DNA from: Hymenobacter elongatus | GTDB taxonomy: Bacteria > Bacteroidota > Bacteroidia > Cytophagales > Hymenobacteraceae | Assembly: GCF_004745955.1 (NCBI RefSeq) | Contig: NZ_SRLD01000039.1 | Coordinates: 1 to 50,717, forward strand | Length of the DNA stretch: 50,717 nt | Direction of reading: 5' to 3' | Shown: one piece after another, positions 7,877 to 15,683 of the stretch | How positions within the stretch are numbered: position 1 is the first letter of the stretch | Layout: each line of letters opens with the position of its first letter | The notes under the pieces: model-generated | What the model was told of the DNA's origin: nothing | The model's input: only the letters and a program-made list of their open reading frames with translations | The model's database searches: none | Position numbers and translations under genes: made by a program

Positions 7877-8623
7877 TCTAACGGTTTATCTGAAATATTA
7901 AAAGGACTAACAAATCAGGGGTACATAGAGCATTATATATTTGATTACGAGAGAATCGAAAGCAGCATTGTAGGCATCGCAAAGTACGAGAATTTATTTA
8001 TTAGGTATTTCCCCGAATCTTATAAAAAATGGAAACAATTATACTATTTCATGGAACCAATATACTTATTTCAAATGTACTTAGATACAAAAGTTAATGA
8101 GTCTATTAAAGACACATTTTTGACGGCATTTAAATCTACAGGAAATCTAATAAAGTCCATCAGAATACACAACCACCTTGTAGATGCCTTGACAGAGTAT
8201 GGAATAACCCTGATACACGACCCTGAATTCTACCACTATAAGCATCGCAGAGACAGTAGATACATTCTAGAAACAAAGTCAGTTGTATTATCAAGTGTAG
8301 GGAGGAGAAATTTTAAATTTAAAGACAATTACAACACAAGAACAAAAATCTTGGTTAAAGCTTTCTTGACGGGATTGATACCCCCTAAATCAGTTTTAAA
8401 AAGGAAAGGGGGTTTGTTTAGGTATGACACTGTTAATGAGACAATTGACAAGATTAGATACAGGTATGATATAATGTTGCCACCAAAAAGCTTTAGAAAA
8501 TATGAGCTGAGTTTTGAGTTAAATAGTAGCATATACGTATTCAATACCTTGATAATTGTAGATGATGGACATTATGAATTATTAAATCGATTGTTTGATG
8601 ACTTTAAAACTGTGTTGTCGTGA
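7877..8623 (+). pseudogene. AT-rich hypothetical gene, 5'-truncated by the IS
   Basis: The plus-strand frame is open from the IS edge with no start: SNGLSEILKGLTNQGYIEHY, then 230 more residues to TGA at 8621-8623. The first internal ATG is at 8051 (MEPIYLFQMYLDTKVNE), which could give a 190-residue product. The protein is rich in Lys, Tyr and Asn with a C-terminal IVDDGHYELLNRLFDDFKTV. No membrane segment is seen and the family is unknown to me. Base composition is far more AT-rich than the surrounding biosynthetic genes, consistent with foreign origin. Its direction is opposite to the fragment on the other side of the IS, so the two are not halves of one gene. Confidence 0.55.
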
Positions 8624-8647
8624 CTATTCATTTCAACATACCGTCCG

Positions 8648-8695
8648 TTAAGAGCCCCCATGTTTAAGCAGCAGCTCAAACGTAGGGGCTCTTAA
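8648..8695. terminator. Bidirectional hairpin between convergent genes
   Basis: TTAAGAGCCCC (8648-8658) pairs with GGGGCTCTTAA (8685-8695), with partial pairing inside. It lies between the stop of the plus-strand gene at 8623 and the stop of carB at 8717. The T-tract is weak in both directions. Confidence 0.5.
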
Positions 8696-8716
8696 ATTAT
8701 ACATTACTGGCACCAT

Positions 8717-11700
8717 TTACATCGCCCGATACTCGTTCCAACTCTTAATCTTCAAATCCTTCATCTCCAGCGTGCAAAACGCCTTAATAAACGCCTTTGC
8801 CAGCCGCGCATTCGTCAGCAAGGGCACGCCGGAATCCACGGCGGTGCGGCGGATTTTGTAATCGTTATCCAGTTCGCCTTTTGAGAGGTTTTTCGGGATG
8901 TTGATGACCAGGTCGATTTTCTTTTCCTTTAGATACGTCAGCACGTTGGGCTCCTGCAGGTCGTCGGGCCAGAAGAGGAGGCTGCTGGGGATGCTGTTTT
9001 CGGCGAAGAAGCGGTGGGTGCCCTGGGTGGCGTAAATCTGGTAGCCGCGCTTCACCAGCAGCCCGGTGGCGGAGAGCAGCGCCACTTTCGACAGGATGGG
9101 GCCGCCGGAGATGAGCACCGTTTTCGCGGGGATTTTGTAGCCCACGCTCAGCATCGATTTCAGCAGGGCTTCCTCGGCGGTGTCGCCCAGGCAGCCCACT
9201 TCGCCGGTGCTCACCATGTCGACGCGCAGCACCGGGTCGGCGCCGGGCAGGCGGGTGAAGGAGAACTGCGGGGCCTTCACGCCCACGAAGGGCAGGTCGT
9301 AAATCCGCTCGCTTTCGTCGCGCGTTACTTCCTTGCCCAGCAGCACCTGGGTGGCCTTTTTGATGAGGTTGTTGCCCGAGATTTTCGACACGAAGGGGTA
9401 GCTGCGCGAGGCGCGCAGGTTGCACTCAATCACGCTGATGGCCCCGTTTTTTTCCAGGAACTGGATGTTGAACGGGCCGCTGATTTCGTAGCGGCGGGCC
9501 ACCTTTTCGGCAATGATTTTGAGCTTGCGGATGGTGCCCACGTACACCCGCTGGGGCGGGTAGTACATGGTGGCGTCGCCGGAATGCACGCCGGCAAACT
9601 CGACGTGCTCGGATATGGCGTAGCTTACGATTTCGCCCTTGTCGGCCACCGCGTCCAGCTCAATTTCCTTGGCTTCCTGCATGAATTCGGACACCACCAC
9701 CGGGTATTCGGCGCTGACTTCCTTGGCGGCTTTCAGGAATTCTTCCAGCTCGAAGGCGTTGGAAACCACGTTCATGGCCGCGCCCGACAGCACATAGCTC
9801 GGCCGGATGAGCACCGGGTAGCCCACTTCCCGCACGAATTCGTGCATGGTTTCCAGCGAAGTCAGCTCCTTCCAGCGCGGCTGGGCAATGCCCAGCTCGT
9901 CCATGATACTGCTGAACTTGTGGCGGTTCTCGGCCTCGTCGATGTGCGCGGCCGTGGTGCCCAGAATGGGCGCGTGGGCTTCTTCGAGGCGCATGGCTAA
10001 GTTGTTGGGAATCTGGCCGCCGGTGCTCAGAATTACGCCGCCGGGCTGCTCGAAATCCAGAATGTCCATCACCCGCTCGAAGCTCAGCTCCTCGAAGTAG
10101 AGCCGGTCGCTCACGTCGTAGTCGGTCGATACGGTTTCGGGGTTGTAGTTGATGAGGATGGTTTTGTAGCCCTCCTCAGCGGCCGTTTGCACGGCCTGTA
10201 CGCCGCACCAGTCAAACTCGACCGACGAGCCGATGCGGTACACGCCCGAGCCCAGCACCACGATGGACTTCGCGGTTTCGCGGTCCAGGTCGTTTTCGGT
10301 GCCGTGGTAGGTGGTGTAGAGGTAGTTGGTTTTGGCCGGAAACTCGGCGGCCAGCGTGTCAATCTGCTTGATGACGGGCAGCACGCCCAGGGCCTTGCGG
10401 CGGGCGCGCACGCGCAGCTCGTCGGCCTTCACGTCGCCCTCGCCCAGCAGCTGCACGGTAATCTGCTGGTCCGAGAAACCGGCTTTCTTCACCTCGCGCA
10501 AGAGCTTAGTTTCCAAGCCATCGAGGCCCGTAGCGCGGCCGGCGGCCAACTGCTGGCCCAGCTTGAAAATGGTCAGCAAGCGCTGCAAAAACCAGTGGTC
10601 GATGCGCGTGAGCTGATGTACTTGCTCCAGCGTGTAGCCAGCCTCGAAGGCGTTGTTGATGGCGAAGATGCGCTCCTCGTTCGGCTCGCTCAGGAGCTGG
10701 TCGATGGTGTCTTTTTCGATGCTTTCGGGCCGGTTGGCCACGAAGCCGCGCTTGCCGGTATCGAGCATCCGCAGGCCCTTCTGAATGGCTTCCTCGAACG
10801 TTTTGCCGATGGCCATCACCTCGCCCACGCTCTTCATGGCCGAGCCAATCTGGCGGTTCACGCCCGAGAATTTGCCCAGGTCCCAGCGCGGCAGCTTCAC
10901 CACCACGTAGTCGAGGGCGGGCTCGAAGAAGGCCGAGGTGGTCTGCGTGACGCTGTTTTTCAGTTCGGCCAGCGAGTAGCCCAGGCTCAGCTTGGCGGCC
11001 ACGAAGGCCAGCGGGTAGCCCGTCGCCTTCGAGGCCAGCGCCGACGAGCGCGAGAGGCGGGCATTCACCTCAATCACGCGGTAATCTTCGGAATGCGGGT
11101 CGAGGGCGTACTGAATGTTGCACTCGCCGATGATGCCCAGGTGCCGGATGGTTTTGATGCCAATGGTGCGCAGCTTGTGGTACTCGCGGTTGCTCAGCGT
11201 CTGCGACGGAGCCACCACGATGCTCTCGCCGGTGTGGATGCCGATGGGGTCGAAGTTCTCCATGTTGCAGACCGTGATGCAGTTATCGAACTGGTCGCGC
11301 ACCACTTCGTACTCCACTTCCTTCCAGCCCTTCAGTGATTCTTCCACCAGAATCTGGTCCGAAGTCGTGAAGGCCTGCCGGGCCAGGGGGCGCAGCTCGT
11401 CCATATTATTGGCGAAGCCGCTGCCCAGTCCGCCCAGCGCGAAGGCGGCCCGCACGATGATGGGGAAGCCGATGGTTTCGCCGGCGGCCAGCGCCTCAGC
11501 CATGCTGGTGCAGGCCACGCTGCGGGCCGAGAGCACCCCAATCTGGTCCAGCTTGACCTTGAAAATCTCCCGGTCCTCGGTGTCGATGATGCTCTGCACG
11601 GGCGTGCCCAGCACGCGCACGCCGTACTGCTCGAACACGCCGGCCCGGTACAGGGCCACGGCGCAGTTCAGGGCCGTCTGGCCACCGAAGGCCACCAGAA

Positions 11701-11947
11701 TGCCATCGGGCCGCTCTTTTTTGATGACTTCCTCCACGAAGTAGGGCGTCACGGGCAGGAAGTACACGTCGTCGGCCATGCCGTCGGAGGTCTGCACGGT
11801 GGCAATGTTGGGGTTGATGAGGATGGTGCGGATGCCTTCCTCCTTCAGCGCCTTGAGGGCCTGCGAGCCGGAATAGTCGAACTCCCCGGCCTCGCCAATT
11901 TTCAGCGCGCCGGAACCGAGGATGAGTACTTTGTTGGGTTTGTTCAT
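8717..11947 (-). CDS. carB: Carbamoyl-phosphate synthase large subunit
   Basis: 1076 residues from the MNKPNKVLILGSGALKIGEA start, close to the ~1073 of E. coli. An in-frame upstream start at 11971 would read out of a repeat and is rejected. The carboxyphosphate half (residues 1-400), the oligomerisation region, the carbamoyl-phosphate half (restarting with VVLGSGVYRIGSSVEFDWCG near residue 560) and the C-terminal MGS-like allosteric domain (KTVLISGGPILSKVAL onward) are all intact. With CarA it makes carbamoyl phosphate from glutamine, bicarbonate and two ATP for arginine and pyrimidines. It is the last gene of the pyr/car cluster and is separated from carA by a repeat-bounded AT-rich cassette. 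Confidence 0.97.
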   Translation of the reverse strand: MNKPNKVLILGSGALKIGEAGEFDYSGSQALKALKEEGIRTILINPNIATVQTSDGMADDVYFLPVTPYFVEEVIKKERPDGILVAFGGQTALNCAVALYRAGVFEQYGVRVLGTPVQSIIDTEDREIFKVKLDQIGVLSARSVACTSMAEALAAGETIGFPIIVRAAFALGGLGSGFANNMDELRPLARQAFTTSDQILVEESLKGWKEVEYEVVRDQFDNCITVCNMENFDPIGIHTGESIVVAPSQTLSNREYHKLRTIGIKTIRHLGIIGECNIQYALDPHSEDYRVIEVNARLSRSSALASKATGYPLAFVAAKLSLGYSLAELKNSVTQTTSAFFEPALDYVVVKLPRWDLGKFSGVNRQIGSAMKSVGEVMAIGKTFEEAIQKGLRMLDTGKRGFVANRPESIEKDTIDQLLSEPNEERIFAINNAFEAGYTLEQVHQLTRIDHWFLQRLLTIFKLGQQLAAGRATGLDGLETKLLREVKKAGFSDQQITVQLLGEGDVKADELRVRARRKALGVLPVIKQIDTLAAEFPAKTNYLYTTYHGTENDLDRETAKSIVVLGSGVYRIGSSVEFDWCGVQAVQTAAEEGYKTILINYNPETVSTDYDVSDRLYFEELSFERVMDILDFEQPGGVILSTGGQIPNNLAMRLEEAHAPILGTTAAHIDEAENRHKFSSIMDELGIAQPRWKELTSLETMHEFVREVGYPVLIRPSYVLSGAAMNVVSNAFELEEFLKAAKEVSAEYPVVVSEFMQEAKEIELDAVADKGEIVSYAISEHVEFAGVHSGDATMYYPPQRVYVGTIRKLKIIAEKVARRYEISGPFNIQFLEKNGAISVIECNLRASRSYPFVSKISGNNLIKKATQVLLGKEVTRDESERIYDLPFVGVKAPQFSFTRLPGADPVLRVDMVSTGEVGCLGDTAEEALLKSMLSVGYKIPAKTVLISGGPILSKVALLSATGLLVKRGYQIYATQGTHRFFAENSIPSSLLFWPDDLQEPNVLTYLKEKKIDLVINIPKNLSKGELDNDYKIRRTAVDSGVPLLTNARLAKAFIKAFCTLEMKDLKIKSWNEYRAM

Positions 11948-11967
11948 TAGGTCGTGCAACGTTCGCC

Positions 11968-12528
11968 TCACCCCCCGGCCCCCTCTCCGAAAAGGAGAGG
12001 GGGAGTGTGATGGTTAAGGAGATGCTTTTGAAGTGTTTATTGGGTTACCTTCTTGCTTATATATCTTATGTTCATTGTTTCGCACTCATAGAATATCATT
12101 TCAGCGTCACCAAAAACCAGCATTGTACCCAATCCGTGACCTACTGTTGCAGATATAGCCTCTTTTGTATTTAAAAATTTAGCGTCTATTTTTTTGTTCT
12201 CACTAATGACATAGCAAGTCGTATTAGCTACGCCGTTCTTTTCAGTAGACGTTAGAATTACATCTTCTTCAATTCCATTCACGGGAGCAAATAGCGAAGG
12301 TTCAAGAAAATTAAAATGAGACAAGTCTTTAATAAATTTTACCCTGTTCTTTTCCGAAGAAACAAATTGGATATAACGGTCGCGCTTAGACTTATTAACG
12401 AACCTTTTAATTACCTTAACTTCCAAGCTGATATTTGAAGCCATAATGCAGGCAAGTAATTAAATGGAAGATATTTATGCAGTCTCAGCTCCCCTTCTCC
12501 TTTTCGGAGAAGGGGCCGGGGGATGAGG
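11968..12528. mobile_element. GC-rich hairpin pair enclosing an AT-rich gene, inserted between carA and carB
   Basis: The left copy, 11968-12005, reads CACCCCCCGGCCCCCTCTCC then GAAAA then GGAGAGGGGG. The right copy, 12488-12528, is the same unit inverted (CTCCCCTTCTCC...GGAGAAGGGGCCGGGGG). Each copy is itself a stem-loop and the two face each other. Between them lies about 480 bp of AT-rich DNA with one gene. The same left/right arrangement occurs at 18512-18668, 20925-21038 and 41253-41440 without a gene. It behaves like a REPIN-type doublet that carries a passenger. That is inference. Confidence 0.55.
12037..12444 (-). CDS. AT-rich hypothetical protein in the carA-carB gap
   Basis: 135 residues starting MASNISLEVKVIKRFVNKSK. 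A soluble, Lys/Asn-rich protein with a central ISATVGHGLGTMLVFGDAEM segment and a single cysteine pair region near TTCYVISENK. No signal peptide or transmembrane helix. The codon and base use is clearly AT-richer than carA and carB, which suggests a foreign gene delivered with the flanking hairpin repeats. I do not recognise the family and see no link to carbamoyl phosphate synthesis. Transcription would be with the pyr/car operon because the orientation is the same. Confidence 0.6.
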   Translation of the reverse strand: MASNISLEVKVIKRFVNKSKRDRYIQFVSSEKNRVKFIKDLSHFNFLEPSLFAPVNGIEEDVILTSTEKNGVANTTCYVISENKKIDAKFLNTKEAISATVGHGLGTMLVFGDAEMIFYECETMNIRYISKKVTQ

Positions 12529-12535
12529 CGTTTCG

Positions 12536-13621
12536 TTAGGCTGTCTGGCCCTGCTTATACTCCACCACGGCCGCCAAAAAATCATCAAACAGAAACTCCG
12601 TATCCTCCGGGCCGCCGGCGGCTTCGGGGTGAAACTGGGTGGAGAAAAACGGCTTGGACGTGTGCTTGATGCCTTCGCAGGTGCCGTCGTTCAGGTTCTC
12701 GAACAGCATCTGCCACTCGGCGGGTAGCGTTTCGGTGTCCACTGCGAAGCCGTGGTTCTGGCTGGTGATGTAGCAGCGCTGGGTGCCGGTGAGCTTCACG
12801 GGCTGGTTGTGGCTGCGGTGGCCGTATTTGAGCTTGAACGTGTCGCCGCCCGCCGCCAGGCCCATGAGCTGGCTGCCCAGGCAGATACCGAAAATGGGCT
12901 TGTCCTGGGCCAGGGCCTTTTGCAGGTGCCGGATGGTGGCTTCGCACATTTTGGGGTCGCCGGGGCCGTTGCTCAGGAACAGGCCGTCGTAGGCCAGGGT
13001 CGTGAAATCGTAGTCCCAGGGCACGCGAATCAGCTCCACATCGCGCTCCAGGAAGCAGCGGATGATGTTGGTTTTGGTGCCGCAGTCCACGAGCACGATT
13101 TTGTGCTGGCCGCTGCCGTAGTGCCGGATGCCGGCCGGGCTCACCTGCGCCACCAGGTTGTCGAGGTTGGGGTCGTGGAAGGGCACGTCGTCCCCGGCCA
13201 CGATTTTGCCCAGCATCGCGCCTTTCTCGCGCAGCTTCTTGGTGAGCATCCGGGTATCGACGCCGCAGATGCCGGGGATGTTGTACTCCTTCAGCCAGTC
13301 GCCAAGGCTTTTGGCGGCGTTCCAGTGGCTGTGCTCCTCGGAGTAATAATTGACGACCAGCCCGGCAATGTGAATTTTGTCGGACTCGAAAATCCTGGAA
13401 ATCGACTCGTAGAGCTCTTCGCCGGGCACGCCGTAGTTACCCACCATGGGGGTGGTGAGCACCAGAATCTGGCCGGCGAAGGACGGGTCGGTGAGGTTTT
13501 CGGGGTAGCCCGTCATGGCCGTGCTGAACACGACCTCGCCGGCGGCGGAGGTGAAGGCGCCGAAGGATTCGCCGGAAATGGAGGTGCCGTCTTCGAGGGT
13601 TAGGGTTACTGTTTTGGTCAT
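12536..13621 (-). CDS. carA: Carbamoyl-phosphate synthase small (glutaminase) subunit
   Basis: 361 residues from MTKTVTLTLEDGTSISGESF. An earlier in-frame ATG at 13648 lies inside a palindromic repeat and is not preferred. The N-terminal CPSase small-chain domain (residues 1-150, with FSTAMTGYPENLTDPSFAGQ) is followed by a class I glutamine amidotransferase domain holding the catalytic Cys in FGICLGSQLMG and the His/Glu pair in FHPEAAGG. It feeds ammonia from glutamine to CarB. It lies downstream of purEK and upstream of the AT-rich cassette and carB, on the same strand. Confidence 0.96.
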   Translation of the reverse strand: MTKTVTLTLEDGTSISGESFGAFTSAAGEVVFSTAMTGYPENLTDPSFAGQILVLTTPMVGNYGVPGEELYESISRIFESDKIHIAGLVVNYYSEEHSHWNAAKSLGDWLKEYNIPGICGVDTRMLTKKLREKGAMLGKIVAGDDVPFHDPNLDNLVAQVSPAGIRHYGSGQHKIVLVDCGTKTNIIRCFLERDVELIRVPWDYDFTTLAYDGLFLSNGPGDPKMCEATIRHLQKALAQDKPIFGICLGSQLMGLAAGGDTFKLKYGHRSHNQPVKLTGTQRCYITSQNHGFAVDTETLPAEWQMLFENLNDGTCEGIKHTSKPFFSTQFHPEAAGGPEDTEFLFDDFLAAVVEYKQGQTA

Positions 13622-13643
13622 GATGGATGAATGCAGGAAGAAC

Positions 13644-13731
13644 GTCATGCTGAGCTTGTCGAAGCATCTCTACCGCTTCGTTGAATGGCTCAGCCGAAGC
13701 GGTAGAGATGCTTCGACAAGCTCAGCATGAC
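13644..13731. repeat. Palindromic repeat, GTCATGCTGAG family
   Basis: An 88-bp element with GTCATGCTGAGCTTGTCGAA arms continuing to CATCTCTACCGCTTCG on the left and perfectly complementary arms on the right. The loop is TTGAATGGCTCAG-like. It lies between purK and carA and forms the right-hand palindrome of the purEK segment, read on the minus strand. Confidence 0.9.
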
Positions 13732-13770
13732 CGCTCGTTTAATGTGAATTTTTTCTAACACAAACGGCCT

Positions 13771-15021
13771 CTATATGCCGTCCAGCCCCGGCAAGCCGAG
13801 CAGGCCAGCGGCGCGGCGCGCCACGGTTTTGACACTGGCAACGTCCGGGCCGGTGATGGTGAGGTGACCCATCTTACGGCCTGGGCGCGCGGGCGACTTG
13901 CCGTACAGGTGCAGGTGCGTGCCCGGCAGGCTCAGCACGGCGGGCCAGTCCGGCTCACGCGGTTGACCGCTGGCGTCAAACCACCCATCGCCCAGCAGGT
14001 TGAGCATGATGGCCGGGGAGTGCTGGCGCGGCGGCGGCAAGGGCAAGCCCGCCAGGGCACGGACCTGCAGGTCAAACTGCGACACGTCACAGGCGTCCAG
14101 GGTGTAGTGGCCGCTGTTGTGCGGGCGCGGGGCCATCTCGTTGACAACCAGGCCGCCGTGCTCACTGCCGTCGTCTACCACAAAAAACTCGACGCACAGC
14201 ACCCCGACGTAGCCAATGTGATGCGCTATCGAAACAGTAGCGTCGCGGGCACTCTTTGCCAGGGCTGGCGGCATATTTCCTTCGTAAGCGTGGGTCACGG
14301 CCAAAATGCCATCGACGTGCACGTTGCGCTGCGGCGCGAAGCTGACGACCCGCCCGTCCCAGCCGCGCGCCACCAGCACCGAGCACTCGGCGGTGAGCGG
14401 CAGCAGCTTTTCCAGCACGCAGGCGCCGCCGCCCAACTCCGCCCAGGCGGCGGCCAGCTCAACAGCGGTCCTGACGCGGACCTGGCCCTTGCCGTCGTAG
14501 CCCAGGCGCGCGGTTTTCAGAATGCCGGGCAGCAAATCCGCCCGGTCGGCCTGGACGGCCTGCAGCTGGGCCAGCGTTTCAATCACCGCATAGGGCCCGC
14601 AGCTCACCCCCGACCTGTCGGCGCAGGACGCGAAGTGGGCTTTTTCCGCGATGCGGTTTTGGGCAATGCCCACCACGGCCGCGCCCGGCGCCACGGGTCG
14701 GGTCCGCGCCAGCGCTTGCAGGGCCTGGGCGGGCACGTTTTCAAACTCGGTGGTGATGGCCTGGCACAGGCCGGCCAGCTGCGCCAGCCCGGCCGGGTCG
14801 TCGTAGGCGGTCTGGATGTGGTGGTGGCTCACCCGCCCGGCGGGGCTTTGCGCGTCAGGGTCCAGCACGGCGGTGAAGTAACCCAGGCGCTGGGCGGCAT
14901 GCACAAACATGCGGCCCAGCTGGCCGCCACCCATCACCCCCAAAGTGGCCGGCTGGCCCGCGGCATCCGCACTGCCCGGCAAAACCGGGGTCATCGCGGC
15001 AACGTGAATACCGGCGCTCAT
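13771..15021 (-). CDS. purK: N5-carboxyaminoimidazole ribonucleotide synthase
   Basis: A 416-residue ATP-grasp enzyme that carboxylates AIR with bicarbonate and ATP in purine synthesis. Motifs: LGVMGGGQLGRMFVHAAQRL near residue 28, TTEFENVPAQAL near 90, LKTARLGYDGKGQ near 170 and VNEMAPRPHNSGHY near 290. ATGA overlaps the purE stop, so the two are translationally coupled. The sequence resembles Burkholderiales PurK (HHHIQT, HLHLYGK and GRKMGHLTITGP) more than the usual Bacteroidota form. That suggests transfer, and palindromic repeats flank the purEK pair. The N-terminal 25 residues are poorly conserved and a later start is possible. Confidence 0.92.
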   Translation of the reverse strand: MSAGIHVAAMTPVLPGSADAAGQPATLGVMGGGQLGRMFVHAAQRLGYFTAVLDPDAQSPAGRVSHHHIQTAYDDPAGLAQLAGLCQAITTEFENVPAQALQALARTRPVAPGAAVVGIAQNRIAEKAHFASCADRSGVSCGPYAVIETLAQLQAVQADRADLLPGILKTARLGYDGKGQVRVRTAVELAAAWAELGGGACVLEKLLPLTAECSVLVARGWDGRVVSFAPQRNVHVDGILAVTHAYEGNMPPALAKSARDATVSIAHHIGYVGVLCVEFFVVDDGSEHGGLVVNEMAPRPHNSGHYTLDACDVSQFDLQVRALAGLPLPPPRQHSPAIMLNLLGDGWFDASGQPREPDWPAVLSLPGTHLHLYGKSPARPGRKMGHLTITGPDVASVKTVARRAAGLLGLPGLDGI

Positions 15022-15545
15022 AGCGGCAGCGTCATGGCGCGAGCGGCTTCGGTTTGTTCGGCGCGAAACGCCTGCAGCTTGGTAGCCAGGCCCGCGTCAT
15101 GCAGGGCCAGCATGCTGACCGCGAACAGCGCGGCATTGGCCGCCCCGGCATTGCCAATGGCAAACGTGGCCACGGGCACTCCTTTGGGCATTTGCACGAT
15201 GCTGTGCAGCGAGTCCACCCCCTGCAAATGGCGACTGGCCACCGGCACCCCCAGCACGGGCAGCGTGGTTTTGGCGGCCATCATGCCCGGCAGGTGGGCG
15301 GCCCCACCCGCGCCGGCAATGATGGCCTGCAAGCCGCGCGGGCCGGCTTGTTCGGCGTAGGCAAACAAGTCGTCGGGCATGCGGTGGGCCGACACCACGC
15401 GCGCTTCGTGGGCCACGCCAAAGTGCGCGAGCATCTGCACGGCATGCTGCATGGTGTCCCAGTCGCTGCTGGAGCCCATGACCACGCCAACCAGGGGCTT
15501 ATCCGGGGCGGCGCTGGGGGTTTCTGATGTGGGGAGGGTACTCAT
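15018..15545 (-). CDS. purE: N5-carboxyaminoimidazole ribonucleotide mutase
   Basis: 175 residues from MSTLPTSETPSAAPDKPLVG. The upstream ATG at 15566 is part of a repeat. The core starts with VGVVMGSSSDWDTMQHAV and contains SAHRMPDDLF (catalytic His) and AGAGGAAHLPGMMAAKT. It moves the carboxylate of N5-CAIR to C4, immediately following PurK in the pathway. The C-terminal MPKGVPVATFAIGNAGAANA is betaproteobacterial in style. It is the first gene of a two-gene purE-purK unit inserted among pyrimidine and carbamoyl-phosphate genes. Confidence 0.94.
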   Translation of the reverse strand: MSTLPTSETPSAAPDKPLVGVVMGSSSDWDTMQHAVQMLAHFGVAHEARVVSAHRMPDDLFAYAEQAGPRGLQAIIAGAGGAAHLPGMMAAKTTLPVLGVPVASRHLQGVDSLHSIVQMPKGVPVATFAIGNAGAANAALFAVSMLALHDAGLATKLQAFRAEQTEAARAMTLPL

Positions 15546-15561
15546 TGAAAAATATTTGGTC

Positions 15562-15643
15562 GTCATGCTGAGCTTGCCGAAGCATCTCTACCGCAGTGGT
15601 ACTTAGCATTGCGGTAGAGATGCTTCGACAAGCTCAGCATGAC
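15562..15643. repeat. Palindromic repeat, GTCATGCTGAG family
   Basis: An 82-bp palindrome. By eye it is identical at 80 of 82 positions to the reverse complement of the inner palindrome at 1960-2041, including the loop sequence CAGTGGTACTTAGCATTG. It lies between pyrC and purE and forms the left border of the purEK segment with the 13644 copy on the other side. Confidence 0.9.
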
Positions 15644-15683
15644 CGCCTTTTTGTAAAACCAATTTCATCAAAACACTTAACCA

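Noticed and set aside
6214..8623. The two AT-rich fragments as the two halves of a single gene interrupted by the IS
   Set aside because: They are on opposite strands and both are missing 5' ends, so they cannot be two parts of one reading frame.
10187..11338. A 383-codon open frame antisense to carB
   Set aside because: carB is fully conserved in the opposite frame. The antisense product has the His, Gly, Ala and Val composition of a shadow frame.
13864..15360. A 498-codon open frame antisense to purK and purE
   Set aside because: Same cause as above. It is open because of high GC third positions in purK/purE and has no recognisable protein features.
15545..15566. Use of the upstream ATG of purE (MTTKYF) and similar upstream starts of carA and carB
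   Set aside because: These starts lie in or next to repeats and add residues that do not fit the families. The ATGs nearest to the conserved domains were used.
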